Positions 15,996 to 24,088 of a DNA stretch of 64,000 nt are shown here, in pieces (within the stretch, counting starts at the first letter, position 1; the number at the start of each line of letters is the position of its first letter). The stretch covers positions 142,618 through 206,617 of IMG/VR virus record IMGVR_UViG_3300036770_006296. The stretch is one strand, 5' to 3'. Position numbers and translations under genes: made by a program. This stretch comes from a virus. Below the pieces are notes generated by a model. The model ran no database searches, was not told the DNA's origin, and saw only the letters and a program-made list of their open reading frames with translations.

Positions 15996-16220
15996 ATGGG
16001 AGAAAAAGTAATCAAGGTAAAAGACAATTACCGAACGAATCCGGAAAGCCACATTCCTGGCGGATCCGTAGTGGAAACCTTTAACGATAAAGGTATAAGA
16101 TTAGTTTACGATAAGATTAAAAATCCGGGCGCATATATCAGGAGAATTACTAAGGATGAATCTATAATCAGGGTATATGTAGACGGGGAACTTAAATTCG
16201 ATAGGAATGGAGAACAGTAA
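15996..16220 (+). CDS. hypothetical protein (74 aa)
   Basis: Basic beta-rich protein, first gene after the class 1 promoter, consistent with early expression. It has a NPGAYIRRITKDESIIRVYVDG stretch in its second half. Overlaps the next gene by 14 bases. Not recognised. Confidence 0.5.
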   Translation: MGEKVIKVKDNYRTNPESHIPGGSVVETFNDKGIRLVYDKIKNPGAYIRRITKDESIIRVYVDGELKFDRNGEQ

Positions 16221-16554
16221 ATTTACGGATCTGGTCTACTTTGGACATGATCACTATGGGGAAAAAGCAAACAATGCACAGAAGGAGGAAAAAGAATTTA
16301 TAGAAACCCTTAGAGAAAGATTTCCTTCCGTTCAATTTAAGGATGCTTACGATGAGATCAAAGGATTTAGGCAAGAAGTCATTTTAGAGAAGTCTTTTCA
16401 GGACGAATATTATTCGTGGGTATTTGCATTCGGATGGATGGACTACTCACTTAGTACTTGTTTAATGGTTGCAAATATAGACGGGAAAGATGATGCGAAA
16501 AAATACATCAATTTAGCAAAGGCCGAATATCCAGAAAATTTTAAAACCCAATAA
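16207..16554 (+). CDS. hypothetical protein (115 aa)
   Basis: Soluble protein with an N-terminal DLVYFGHDHYGEKAN segment and a Trp/aromatic central part (YYSWVFAFGWMDYSLSTCLMV). No catalytic motif identifiable. Translationally coupled to the gene before it. Confidence 0.5.
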   Translation: MENSKFTDLVYFGHDHYGEKANNAQKEEKEFIETLRERFPSVQFKDAYDEIKGFRQEVILEKSFQDEYYSWVFAFGWMDYSLSTCLMVANIDGKDDAKKYINLAKAEYPENFKTQ

Positions 16555-16561
16555 AATTAAA

Positions 16562-17068
16562 ATGAAATATCTAGATTATAAAGTAACAGAGCTACCAGAT
16601 AGCATAGAGAATCTTTTTTGTAAGCCTCTGGATGAAAGAGGAGAAAGAGTTGGATTAGATGATATACAAATCCAGATTATAACTCTAGCAATGGTTTCGT
16701 CTAAAGAGAAAACCGACTACATGTACGAGAAGCTAAAGAGCGATAACTATCTCTCACTTATACTGGAGGACCGTCTAAAATCTATTAACTGCAAAACTGA
16801 TAATGGGGTTAAGATATTAATTACATACTCATGTAAATCCCCAGGAGAAGTTGTGATGTACACTTACTACTTAGCATACAAAATGAAGGAATTAGGAATA
16901 GAATTTTTAGATATGGAGGCACTGTGCTTAGAAGTTTTTCCTAAGGGATTTTTTTCTAGTGAGACATTAGAAAAATATTGGTACACACAAAAAGTGGATA
17001 CAGGGGGTAAAAAGGGCGGAGACAATTTGTTGGACTATAATAAAGCAGCCGAAAGTCTCGTGAAATAA
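16562..17068 (+). CDS. hypothetical protein (168 aa)
   Basis: Mixed alpha/beta protein. VKILITYSCKSPGEVVMYTYYLAYKM in the middle looks like a buried strand-turn-helix. Starts seven bases after the upstream stop. Not recognised. Confidence 0.5.
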   Translation: MKYLDYKVTELPDSIENLFCKPLDERGERVGLDDIQIQIITLAMVSSKEKTDYMYEKLKSDNYLSLILEDRLKSINCKTDNGVKILITYSCKSPGEVVMYTYYLAYKMKELGIEFLDMEALCLEVFPKGFFSSETLEKYWYTQKVDTGGKKGGDNLLDYNKAAESLVK

Positions 17069-17103
17069 ATTCTAACTCCTACTCTATAATAAGTAAAGTC
17101 TAT

Positions 17104-17244
17104 ATGGAAAAAGATAAAGACGTTATTAAAGATATTACCAATCTTATTAAGAAGTATCCAAACGATTACGAGCTTGGTAAGAAAATAAGGGAGATGTTTA
17201 GTTCTGTAGTAAAAGACGGGGAAAATAATGAACATCGTAAATGA
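17104..17244 (+). CDS. small hypothetical protein (46 aa)
   Basis: Short charged helical protein (DKDVIKDITNLIKKYPNDY) whose TGA overlaps the ATG of the SLOG gene (ATGA). This coupling is the main support. Confidence 0.5.
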   Translation: MEKDKDVIKDITNLIKKYPNDYELGKKIREMFSSVVKDGENNEHRK

Positions 17245-17753
17245 TTAAATATTATGCTGGGATAGGCTCAAGAGAAACCCCTCCGGGTATTGAACCTATG
17301 ATAGAGGAAATAGTTAAGATCCTTACTAAATTTGGATATGTTCTCCGCTCTGGTGGAGCAGATGGATCTGATTTTATGTTCGAAAAATATTGTGAGGGTG
17401 AAAAAGAAATATATCTTCCCTGGAAAGGATTTAATAAAAACACCTCAGATCTTTATTTAGATAATATGGATCCTGGAATTATAGAGAGATCCAAAGAGAT
17501 CGCAAAGAAATTTCATCCCTCTTGGAACTTTTTATCCGATGGAGGAAGAAAACTTATGATCAGGAACACTTTTCAGATTCTAGGTAAAGATCTAGAAAGT
17601 CCAGCTTCTTTTGTTGTGTGTTGGACACCAGGAGGAAAGATATCAGGGGGCACAGGACAAGCTTTAAGGATCGCAAAAAGCTTATCCATACCTATATTTA
17701 ACTTATATGAAAAAGACTGCTTATACAAGCTAAAAATACAAATAAATAAATAA
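17241..17753 (+). CDS. SLOG-family (DprA/LOG-like) nucleotide-binding protein
   Basis: 170 residues with a Rossmann-like SLOG fold. AGIGSRETPP (6-15) is followed by LRSGGADGSD (35-44), the Gly-rich ligand loop, and SGGTGQALRIAK near residue 137. Phage proteins of this type are often labelled DprA-like, but they lack the DprA winged helix. SLOG domains bind or cleave nucleotide-derived signals, so a counter-defence role is possible but unproven. Confidence 0.75.
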   Translation: MIKYYAGIGSRETPPGIEPMIEEIVKILTKFGYVLRSGGADGSDFMFEKYCEGEKEIYLPWKGFNKNTSDLYLDNMDPGIIERSKEIAKKFHPSWNFLSDGGRKLMIRNTFQILGKDLESPASFVVCWTPGGKISGGTGQALRIAKSLSIPIFNLYEKDCLYKLKIQINK

Positions 17754-18326
17754 ATGGCAGACACAATTAACTTACCAAACCCTAAAGAAAGAAACCTTTT
17801 CTTTGACAAACAGGTCTCACAAAGTTCTGTAAATACCCTTTCGAAAGATATCATAGAAATTAACGAGCATGACGAATACATTAAAAAAATCTATGATGCT
17901 CACGACTTAAACTATACTCCTAAACCAATTAAGATCTATATCGATTCTTATGGAGGATATGTTTACCAGTGTCTAGGTTTAGTTGGTATAATGAGATCCT
18001 CTAAAACTCCTATTCATACAATAGTTACTGGGTGTGCAATGTCTTCGGGATTTTTGATAGCTATATCGGGACACAAAAGATTTGGACATCTTAGATCTAC
18101 ATATTTATATCACCAAGTTGCAGGAGGTGCTTTTGGAAAGGTGAAGGACATGGAAGAAGAACTTGCTGAGATTTTAAGATTACAGCAAGCAGTGGAGGAG
18201 ATAACACTAGAAAGTACTGCTATAACAAAAAAGATGCTAGAGAAAGCATATAGAGGGAAAAAAGACTGGTATATTACATCAGAACAAGCAATTAAATTAA
18301 AAATAATAGATGAAATAATATCTTAA
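17754..18326 (+). CDS. clpP: ClpP-like serine protease
   Basis: 190 residues, the length of ClpP. It shows PIKIYIDSYGGYVYQCLGLV (oxyanion-hole Gly-Gly), TGCAMSSGFLIAISG with the nucleophilic Ser near 97, and TYLYHQVAGGAFGK with the catalytic His near 121. It ends in ITSEQAIKLKIIDEI, typical of the family. It has no ATPase partner in the window, so it may use host ClpX/ClpA or act in head processing. The stop overlaps the helicase start (TAATG). Confidence 0.88.
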   Translation: MADTINLPNPKERNLFFDKQVSQSSVNTLSKDIIEINEHDEYIKKIYDAHDLNYTPKPIKIYIDSYGGYVYQCLGLVGIMRSSKTPIHTIVTGCAMSSGFLIAISGHKRFGHLRSTYLYHQVAGGAFGKVKDMEEELAEILRLQQAVEEITLESTAITKKMLEKAYRGKKDWYITSEQAIKLKIIDEIIS

Positions 18327-19753
18327 TGGAAGAACCTAAAATAATTCCTAAGCCTATTATAGATCTTTCGTCTTTAAATAAAGATCAGAAAGAAGCTTTT
18401 GATAAGCTTAAGAATTTTATATACAATAGAAAAGATGATGATATTTATGTCCTAAAAGGTTGGGCAGGAACGGGAAAGACCTATTGTGTTAGTGTACTTG
18501 TTAGATATGTTCTTGATGTTATTTATCCCGATAAAAATTGGTATAAGATAGCAGTTACTGGGCCAACTAATAAGTCTGTTAGGGTAATTAAGAAAACAAC
18601 TGGGATAAAAAATCCTAGAGTTATTTTCCAGACTGTTCATAAAATGCTCGGTCTAACAGAAAGAATAACACAGGACGGGCAACAGGAATTTGTTAATCAA
18701 GGGGATTTTGTTCCTCAAATAGAAAAAGTCAAACTTCTTATTATAGATGAAGTGTCTATGCTTAATGATGACTTGTTTCATGAAATATTAAGATATAGAG
18801 ACAGAGTCAAGATTATATGTATGGGTGATCCCGCACAAATCCCTCCAGTCGGAAAACCTGATTGTATTCCCTTTAGAGACGAATTTGCTGAAATGTATGG
18901 AATAAAAACTATAGAGCTTAAAACAATAATGAGGCAAAAAGGAGATAATCCTATTATAGACACTTCAGTTAATATAAGAAATGATTTAGAAAATCCCTAT
19001 GTTGACACAGGTAACACATCTAAATTAAATGATAGGGGGGAAGGAATAGAGATAATAAATATAAACTCTAGCGATCGAAGGGTTACTTTCTCGGATATAC
19101 TTTCTAGCTATTTTAAAACTGAAGAGTTTAAGGAGGATTCCGAATACTCTAAAATAATAGCTTGGAGGAATAAAACAGTAGAAACTATGAATAATCTTGT
19201 TAGGAAGGTTATTTACGGAGAAGAAAATATCGGATCTAAAATATTAATAGGAGAAAAGCTTATAGCCAATAATCCTATTATGGATATGAATCAGATACTT
19301 TTTAATACCAATGACGAGTTTAGTGTGGAGAACTTCGAAATAAAAAAAGAAAAAGTTAAGGTAGATGGCGAGGAAGGCACTTTGAAGTATTATGAAACTA
19401 GAGTTACCTATTTAAATGATGACGACAAGAAAGTTTGTTATTATATAGACATACTACACGAAGACAGCGAATCATATTTTAATGTTTTAGCGAGTAAGCT
19501 TAAAAAGATAGCTATAGAAAAAAGAGGCAAAGAAAAATCGTGGATAAAATATTATGATTTTCTTAGAAGGTTCGCAGATGTTAGTTATGCCTATGCTATA
19601 ACTGCCCATAAATCTCAAGGGAGTACGTATAACACTGCTTTCGTTCTCGAAGATGATATAGATGTCAACACTAATATCGTGGAGAGAAATAGAATAAAAT
19701 ACACAGCATACACAAGATCAAGTAAAAAATTATATGTACTTAAACGATTCTAA
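18326..19753 (+). CDS. dda: Dda-like SF1B DNA helicase
   Basis: 475 residues. Walker A is LKGWAGTGKTYC (about 43-54), Walker B is LLIIDEVSML (about 136-145), motif III is GDPAQIPPVG, and the C-terminal UvrD-type motif is AITAHKSQGSTYNTAFV with arginine-bearing YTRSSKKL. This is the arrangement of T4 Dda, a 5'-3' helicase acting at replication start and strand exchange. The last 20 bases overlap the next gene. Confidence 0.92.
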   Translation: MEEPKIIPKPIIDLSSLNKDQKEAFDKLKNFIYNRKDDDIYVLKGWAGTGKTYCVSVLVRYVLDVIYPDKNWYKIAVTGPTNKSVRVIKKTTGIKNPRVIFQTVHKMLGLTERITQDGQQEFVNQGDFVPQIEKVKLLIIDEVSMLNDDLFHEILRYRDRVKIICMGDPAQIPPVGKPDCIPFRDEFAEMYGIKTIELKTIMRQKGDNPIIDTSVNIRNDLENPYVDTGNTSKLNDRGEGIEIININSSDRRVTFSDILSSYFKTEEFKEDSEYSKIIAWRNKTVETMNNLVRKVIYGEENIGSKILIGEKLIANNPIMDMNQILFNTNDEFSVENFEIKKEKVKVDGEEGTLKYYETRVTYLNDDDKKVCYYIDILHEDSESYFNVLASKLKKIAIEKRGKEKSWIKYYDFLRRFADVSYAYAITAHKSQGSTYNTAFVLEDDIDVNTNIVERNRIKYTAYTRSSKKLYVLKRF

Positions 19754-20078
19754 AATAAAACACCTATTAGCAATATTTTTTGCGATAGGCATATCTCACG
19801 AACTGGTTGTTTTATTGAGATTTTCTATACCTGAATTATCCTTAATTTATACGGTGGGTTTATTGATATTAATATTTAATTTTTCCGCAGTAAAAAGATA
19901 TGTCTGGCCTCCTGGATTGGGCATCATAGGTATTTTTTCTTTACTCTATTTTGTATTTCTTTTGATAGGATATGGAGCTGAATTTTTTAGAGATTTATCA
20001 TCTGTCATATCTATAGCAGTCTGGCTTAAATGTATATCATGTCTAAATAATGAAATAGATATGGATGATTATGAATAA
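19734..20078 (+). CDS. polytopic membrane protein (114 aa)
   Basis: Three hydrophobic segments (about residues 10-30, 34-52 and 59-80) and a fourth weaker one before an acidic tail. Starts inside the helicase gene. Function unknown. Confidence 0.5.
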   Translation: MYLNDSKIKHLLAIFFAIGISHELVVLLRFSIPELSLIYTVGLLILIFNFSAVKRYVWPPGLGIIGIFSLLYFVFLLIGYGAEFFRDLSSVISIAVWLKCISCLNNEIDMDDYE

Positions 20079-20532
20079 TGTAAAAATAAAAAAGAGGATG
20101 AAGACATCGGAAAAATATAGACATATAGGGTATTCGTATCCTGGAGTACCTAGCGGATGGAAGCCTATAGTTGAGAAGACAATAGTAGAGATAGAAAGAA
20201 AAATGTGGCCTAGATGGATTCCATTGTTTGTTAAAAGATGGATACACTATCTAGCTACAGGAAACAGTGTGGTTAGGGTTAGAAGTAGATTTTGGTATAA
20301 GATAAGAACTAAGCTAACAAGGGGTCAAATGGTAACTGATATTAAAGACAAGTTTGCTACTCTTAGAATATATGGACATTTTCATGAGGAGATAGAAAAG
20401 ATAATAGAGAAAGCAGAGGATAACTGTTACCGCACTTGTGAAAAATGTGGGGGAAAAGAAAAAGTTAGAAGCGTAGGGAAAGGATGGATATACAATCTTT
20501 GTAAACCTTGTAGATTTTCTAAATCTAAATAA
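20065..20532 (+). CDS. basic protein with C-terminal zinc ribbon
   Basis: 155 residues, Arg/Lys/Trp-rich. The C-terminal part carries CEKCGGKEKV and then LCKPCRF, a CxxC...CxxC zinc ribbon. The basic body suggests nucleic-acid binding. Start may be 20065 or the ATG at 20071; the first overlaps the upstream stop. Confidence 0.55.
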   Translation: MIMNNVKIKKRMKTSEKYRHIGYSYPGVPSGWKPIVEKTIVEIERKMWPRWIPLFVKRWIHYLATGNSVVRVRSRFWYKIRTKLTRGQMVTDIKDKFATLRIYGHFHEEIEKIIEKAEDNCYRTCEKCGGKEKVRSVGKGWIYNLCKPCRFSKSK

Positions 20533-20568
20533 ATCCTTTTTTATTCTTTAGTAGAATTTCTATTTTTA
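20531..20568 (+). promoter_or_regulatory. class 1 promoter for metallophosphoesterase gene
   Basis: AAATCCTTTTTTATTC at 20531 and TATTTTTA at 20561, 30 nt start to start. The ATG at 20573 is very close, so the 5' leader would be nearly absent. Confidence 0.5.
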
Positions 20569-20572
20569 TATC

Positions 20573-21391
20573 ATGAAAGTATTGACGTTGGGAGATGTGC
20601 ACGGAAGAGATAGATGGATGTTTCACACCCATGGAAGCCCTTATGAGTTTAATAATTGGATGACTATGATTGGAAAAGGGGTCCCCGCGGATGATGTAGA
20701 ATTCTGGAAAGAAATGCCATATTTACAATATGACAAAATTGTTTTTATTGGAGACTATGTTGACAGCTTTGATATTAGCAATGTTACAATCCTAGACAAT
20801 CTTAAAAAGATATTGTTTTTTAAAAAAGCATTACCAGATAAAGTAGTTCTTTTATTGGGAAATCATGATATTCAATATTTTGTTCCTAATGAAATATGCA
20901 GCGGATATAGAGCAGAAATGAAACCGGATCTTTATCAGTTATTTACAGAGAATAAAGAATGTTTTAAAGTTGCTCATTTAGAAAAAGATAATACCGGTAT
21001 TAAGTATCTTTGGACACATGCAGGTGTTACTAATGGATGGCTAAAAGATGTTTGTAAGGATATTAATAATCCAAGATATAGGCACTATGAAATAGCTAAA
21101 GACTTTGATCCTAATGATCTGGAGAAATTTATAAACGATCTATTTGAACTCAGAGTTGATAATATATTTAATGTAGATGCACATAGTGGTGGTTATAGCT
21201 TGTGGGCTGGTCCTTTTTGGGTTAGACCAACAATTCTAAATAATTATCCTCTAGAAGGTATTAATCAGATAGTTGGACACACACCGCAAAAAACTGTCGA
21301 GCATATTAAGTGTGGAGATGTTACTCATTATTTAGTAGACTGCCTTTTTGACGATTGTGATGATGTTTTAGTTCTAGATATAGAAAAATGA
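20573..21391 (+). CDS. calcineurin-type metallophosphoesterase
   Basis: 272 residues with the full metal-site order: LGDVHGRDRW (7-16), FIGDYVDSF (about 61-69), LLGNHDIQYF (about 98-107), WTHAGVTNGW (about 144-153) and GHTPQKTVEH near 236. The DVHG, GDYVD, GNHD, H and GHTP set is that of PP1/PP2A-like phosphatases and Ap4A hydrolases, including lambda phosphatase. Substrate not predictable. Confidence 0.85.
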   Translation: MKVLTLGDVHGRDRWMFHTHGSPYEFNNWMTMIGKGVPADDVEFWKEMPYLQYDKIVFIGDYVDSFDISNVTILDNLKKILFFKKALPDKVVLLLGNHDIQYFVPNEICSGYRAEMKPDLYQLFTENKECFKVAHLEKDNTGIKYLWTHAGVTNGWLKDVCKDINNPRYRHYEIAKDFDPNDLEKFINDLFELRVDNIFNVDAHSGGYSLWAGPFWVRPTILNNYPLEGINQIVGHTPQKTVEHIKCGDVTHYLVDCLFDDCDDVLVLDIEK

Positions 21392-21708
21392 CAAGAAAGT
21401 TTAAGTTCGATAAGGAAGACAATAGATGGTTTGTAGAATTACCCGAGTGGGAGGGGGAAAAAGAAGATCTTGAAATGGTAATGGGTGCAGACATTCTATT
21501 AGACATTCTTTCTGGAGGTTCTGACTATTGCTATGTTACTTTTAGTGACGAGCCATTTGACGAAGCTAAGATTCTTTCTTATGACTATAACGAATCTACT
21601 GCGGGCTATTACAACAATGACGCTTGGCACGGGCCATCAACGGTTTGGCTTTGTTATGTTACTGAATTTGTTTTTGGTAAATATCCAGAAAAAATATATT
21701 ACAAATGA
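21388..21708 (+). CDS. hypothetical phage protein (106 aa)
   Basis: Acidic protein beginning RKFKFDKEDNRWFVELPEWE with conserved Trp residues, and later STAGYYNNDAWHGPSTVWLC. I associate this with a small conserved phage family (possibly DUF6717), unverified. Coupled to the phosphoesterase by an ATGA overlap. Confidence 0.5.
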   Translation: MTRKFKFDKEDNRWFVELPEWEGEKEDLEMVMGADILLDILSGGSDYCYVTFSDEPFDEAKILSYDYNESTAGYYNNDAWHGPSTVWLCYVTEFVFGKYPEKIYYK

Positions 21709-21776
21709 AAGCCGGGGTGGTTGCGATTTCCCCGGCTTTCGATGATACTTGCGTAACATCACGGTCCTAAGCCGTG
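21707..21776 (+). terminator. two tandem hairpins, probable terminator
   Basis: GAAAGCCGGGG pairs perfectly with CCCCGGCTTTC (21707-21740, 11 bp). It overlaps the end of the upstream gene and lacks a classical T-run after it. A second hairpin, CACGG/CCGTG (21760-21776), is followed by a T-rich tail beginning TAATATTTTTG. The pair probably ends transcription or stabilises the mRNA. Confidence 0.6.
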
Positions 21777-21828
21777 TAATATTTTTGAAATTTTTGTTTT
21801 TAGTTAGCCTATAATATATTTATTCGCT

Positions 21829-22035
21829 ATGAAAAAAAAACAAGAAATCATCAGGGAAAAAGAGATAGATATTCCTACCTTAGCTGGTAAAAGAAAACAG
21901 CTTTTCGATAATATGAGAATTCTATATCCTAAAGGAAAAAAAGAGGCACAAATGGATCTTTGTCAAGAATTACATGAAAGTAGGATCGATTATTATCTTG
22001 AAAGTATCTTTAGCTTAAAAATTAAAAACAAATGA
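21829..22035 (+). CDS. hypothetical protein (68 aa)
   Basis: Basic helical protein, first of a two-gene unit with the lipoprotein. Charged throughout, with no motif recognised. Overlaps the lipoprotein start by four bases. Confidence 0.5.
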   Translation: MKKKQEIIREKEIDIPTLAGKRKQLFDNMRILYPKGKKEAQMDLCQELHESRIDYYLESIFSLKIKNK

Positions 22036-22274
22036 GAAAAACATTATTTATTCCTGCTATCGTATCTGTTCTTTGTTCGTGTGCTATTAAAAACGGAACT
22101 AAGGAGATAGATTGCGTTGTCACTAAATCTGAGGCGATACCAAAGAAATCTATTCATGACGAGATGAATCCTACTAAATATATGATCGAAACAGATTGTG
22201 GAAAATTTTTTAGCTCTAGAGAAAATTATCAAGTTGGTGACACAGTTAAAATGACTATAGTCTATTACAAGTAA
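22032..22274 (+). CDS. small lipoprotein
   Basis: 80 residues. The signal segment LFIPAIVSVLCSC ends in a lipobox, with the lipidated Cys likely residue 17. The mature part has VGDTVKMTIVYYK at its end, a small beta-barrel-like pattern. Its position before the endolysin raises the possibility of an outer-membrane spanin, but it lacks the Pro-rich middle. Confidence 0.6.
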   Translation: MRKTLFIPAIVSVLCSCAIKNGTKEIDCVVTKSEAIPKKSIHDEMNPTKYMIETDCGKFFSSRENYQVGDTVKMTIVYYK

Positions 22275-22292
22275 AATTTAGGTTTTTATTTT

Positions 22293-22320
22293 GGGATATA
22301 TAATGTAAAAATTATATCCC
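22293..22320 (+). promoter_or_regulatory. late-like promoter embedded in start-codon hairpin
   Basis: GGGATATA (22293) pairs with TATATCCC (22313-22320), which ends exactly at the endolysin ATG. The class 2 box GGATATATAA (22294) is the 5' arm. Read-through mRNA could hide the start codon, while mRNA begun at the box would lack the 5' arm and be translatable. Confidence 0.65.
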
Positions 22321-23133
22321 ATGATACTTAAATTAGGCTCCAAAGGTACAGCGGTAGAAAAACTACAGAATTTTTTAGGTGTACCGATCAATGGAAATTT
22401 CGACGAAAGCGTAGATAAAGCTTTAAAAACTTGGCAAAAATCAAACGGATTAAAAGATGATGGTATAGCAGGACCAATCACTCTTAAAAAAATGGGTATA
22501 ATCCTAGAATCCGATATCCCTGTTCCTACTTCTTCTTTTAAACTTGATAAGTTAAAAGGACATATTCCCGATTCTGTTATAGCTCAAATACCAGATACCG
22601 CAGCTAAATTTGGAATAACAAACGTGCTTAGACTTTCGCATTTTCTTGCACAGTGTGGGCACGAGTCTGGAGGTTTTAAGGCAGTATCAGAAAATCTTAA
22701 CTATTCAGCCGATGGTTTAAAAAAGATATTTGGAAAATATTTCCCTGGTAATCTTAATGAGTCATATGCTAGACAACCAGAAAAAATTGCTGCTAGAGTT
22801 TACGGAAGTAGAATGGGAAATGGCGATGAAGCTTCCAAAGACGGATGGAAATTTAGAGGAAGAGGATACATCCAATTAACAGGAAAATCTAATTACGAAG
22901 CATTCGACAAATTTGTAGATGATGACATATTAGGTAATCCAGATTTAGTTGCAACCAAATACCCTCTAATGTCAGCAGCTTGGTTTTTCAATAAAAATGG
23001 TCTATGGACTATTTGTGATAAGGGCGCGGATGATGCAACGGTTACTGCTGTTACAAAAAGAGTAAACGGAGGAACTATAGGATTATCTGATAGGATTAAA
23101 CATTTTAAAGAGTATTATTCTTTGCTTAAATAA
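22321..23133 (+). CDS. endolysin: peptidoglycan-binding plus GH19 domain
   Basis: 270 residues. An N-terminal PG_binding_1 domain (about 3-60, GSKGTAVEKLQNFLGVPING then DDGIAGPIT) is followed by a GH19 chitinase-like lysozyme domain. Key parts are HFLAQCGHESGGFKAVSENL with the catalytic Glu near 118, then KFRGRGYIQLTGKSNY and AAWFFNKNGL. It cleaves the glycan backbone of peptidoglycan. No signal peptide, so release would need a holin. The start codon abuts a hairpin containing a late-like promoter. Confidence 0.9.
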   Translation: MILKLGSKGTAVEKLQNFLGVPINGNFDESVDKALKTWQKSNGLKDDGIAGPITLKKMGIILESDIPVPTSSFKLDKLKGHIPDSVIAQIPDTAAKFGITNVLRLSHFLAQCGHESGGFKAVSENLNYSADGLKKIFGKYFPGNLNESYARQPEKIAARVYGSRMGNGDEASKDGWKFRGRGYIQLTGKSNYEAFDKFVDDDILGNPDLVATKYPLMSAAWFFNKNGLWTICDKGADDATVTAVTKRVNGGTIGLSDRIKHFKEYYSLLK

Positions 23134-23158
23134 TATATACAGTAAAATAATTTATAAT

Positions 23159-23767
23159 ATGTGTTATACTAGAGAACAAATAGAAAAGGCTGTTAAAGCA
23201 AAAGGATATGTTTGGTTCGCGGATGATGCAAACAAAACATACGACGTAAACATAGTTGGTGTTAGAAATAATGCACCAAGTGTTGCTGATAAGGTAACTA
23301 ATGTTTTTGATGACTGTTTAACAATCTCTTATAAAGACGAAGCTGCTGCATGGCAATTCTTCTGCTGGATGGGAACTTGTGACCCGGGTAAAAAAGGGGT
23401 TATGGAGTTTCATAACAATAAAGGAGTTGCTAGATTAGTACCCGGTCAATATAGAGGGGTTTGGAAAATAGACAAACACCAGGGCAAATACGATGCTCTT
23501 TGTCAAAGAAACGGAAACGTAACTGTTTGGAGAGATGCTAATAGAGATTTGCTTTTTGAAGAAAAAGTAACAGACACTGGTATGTTTGGTATTAACATAC
23601 ACAAAGCAGGACAAGATTCTACATGGGTAGAAAATTGGTCAGAGGGGTGTCAAGTATTTAAAAGAGTTAAGGATTTTGATGCTTTTATGGCTATTTGTAG
23701 AAAAGCTTCTAAAATTCACGGGAATAAGTTCTCTTATACTCTATTAGAATCTACGGATATAGTTTAA
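23159..23767 (+). CDS. YkuD/L,D-transpeptidase-like protein
   Basis: 202 residues. The C-terminal part, MFGINIHKAG...WSEGCQVF, has the His-x(n)-S-x-G-C arrangement of L,D-transpeptidase-like folds, with the nucleophilic Cys in EGCQV. The N-terminal 100 residues lack a known motif. Lying next to the endolysin, it may modify or cut peptidoglycan cross-links. The family match is by motif only. Confidence 0.6.
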   Translation: MCYTREQIEKAVKAKGYVWFADDANKTYDVNIVGVRNNAPSVADKVTNVFDDCLTISYKDEAAAWQFFCWMGTCDPGKKGVMEFHNNKGVARLVPGQYRGVWKIDKHQGKYDALCQRNGNVTVWRDANRDLLFEEKVTDTGMFGINIHKAGQDSTWVENWSEGCQVFKRVKDFDAFMAICRKASKIHGNKFSYTLLESTDIV

Positions 23768-23768
23768 T

Positions 23769-24035
23769 CTATATTCTTTTTATCAATATTTTAAGATCTT
23801 TAGATCCTTTTATGAGGCGATGATATTCGCCTCTTTTTATTTGTATAGGCCCTTTTAGTTCGATCGGGAGAAGATTATCAAATTGAAATTTCCAATCAGT
23901 TTCTCCTATAGCTTCTATTATCCTGTCCTCTTCATCGAAGTGCCATTTAAGCTCCTCGTCAAATAAAGATTCTTTAAATATCCTGATGGATTCTTTCTCT
24001 GAAATCCATTCCTCTCCGAAGGGTAAATCTTCCAT
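23769..24035 (-). CDS. acidic hypothetical protein (88 aa)
   Basis: Acidic first half (GEEWISEKESIRIFKESLFDEELKW split by Trp) and a basic C-terminal end. Convergent with the transpeptidase-like gene, and preceded on its own strand by a GATATATAA box. Not recognised. Confidence 0.45.
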   Translation of the reverse strand: MEDLPFGEEWISEKESIRIFKESLFDEELKWHFDEEDRIIEAIGETDWKFQFDNLLPIELKGPIQIKRGEYHRLIKGSKDLKILIKRI

Positions 24036-24064
24036 AATTTATATATCTTTTTTAAGGCCACGAA

Positions 24065-24075
24065 GGAATATATAA
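24065..24075 (+). promoter_or_regulatory. class 2-like promoter box for the two-component cluster
   Basis: GGAATATATAA, one base longer than consensus, 13 bases before the histidine kinase ATG at 24089. Confidence 0.4.
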
Positions 24076-24088
24076 TACAACTAACACT

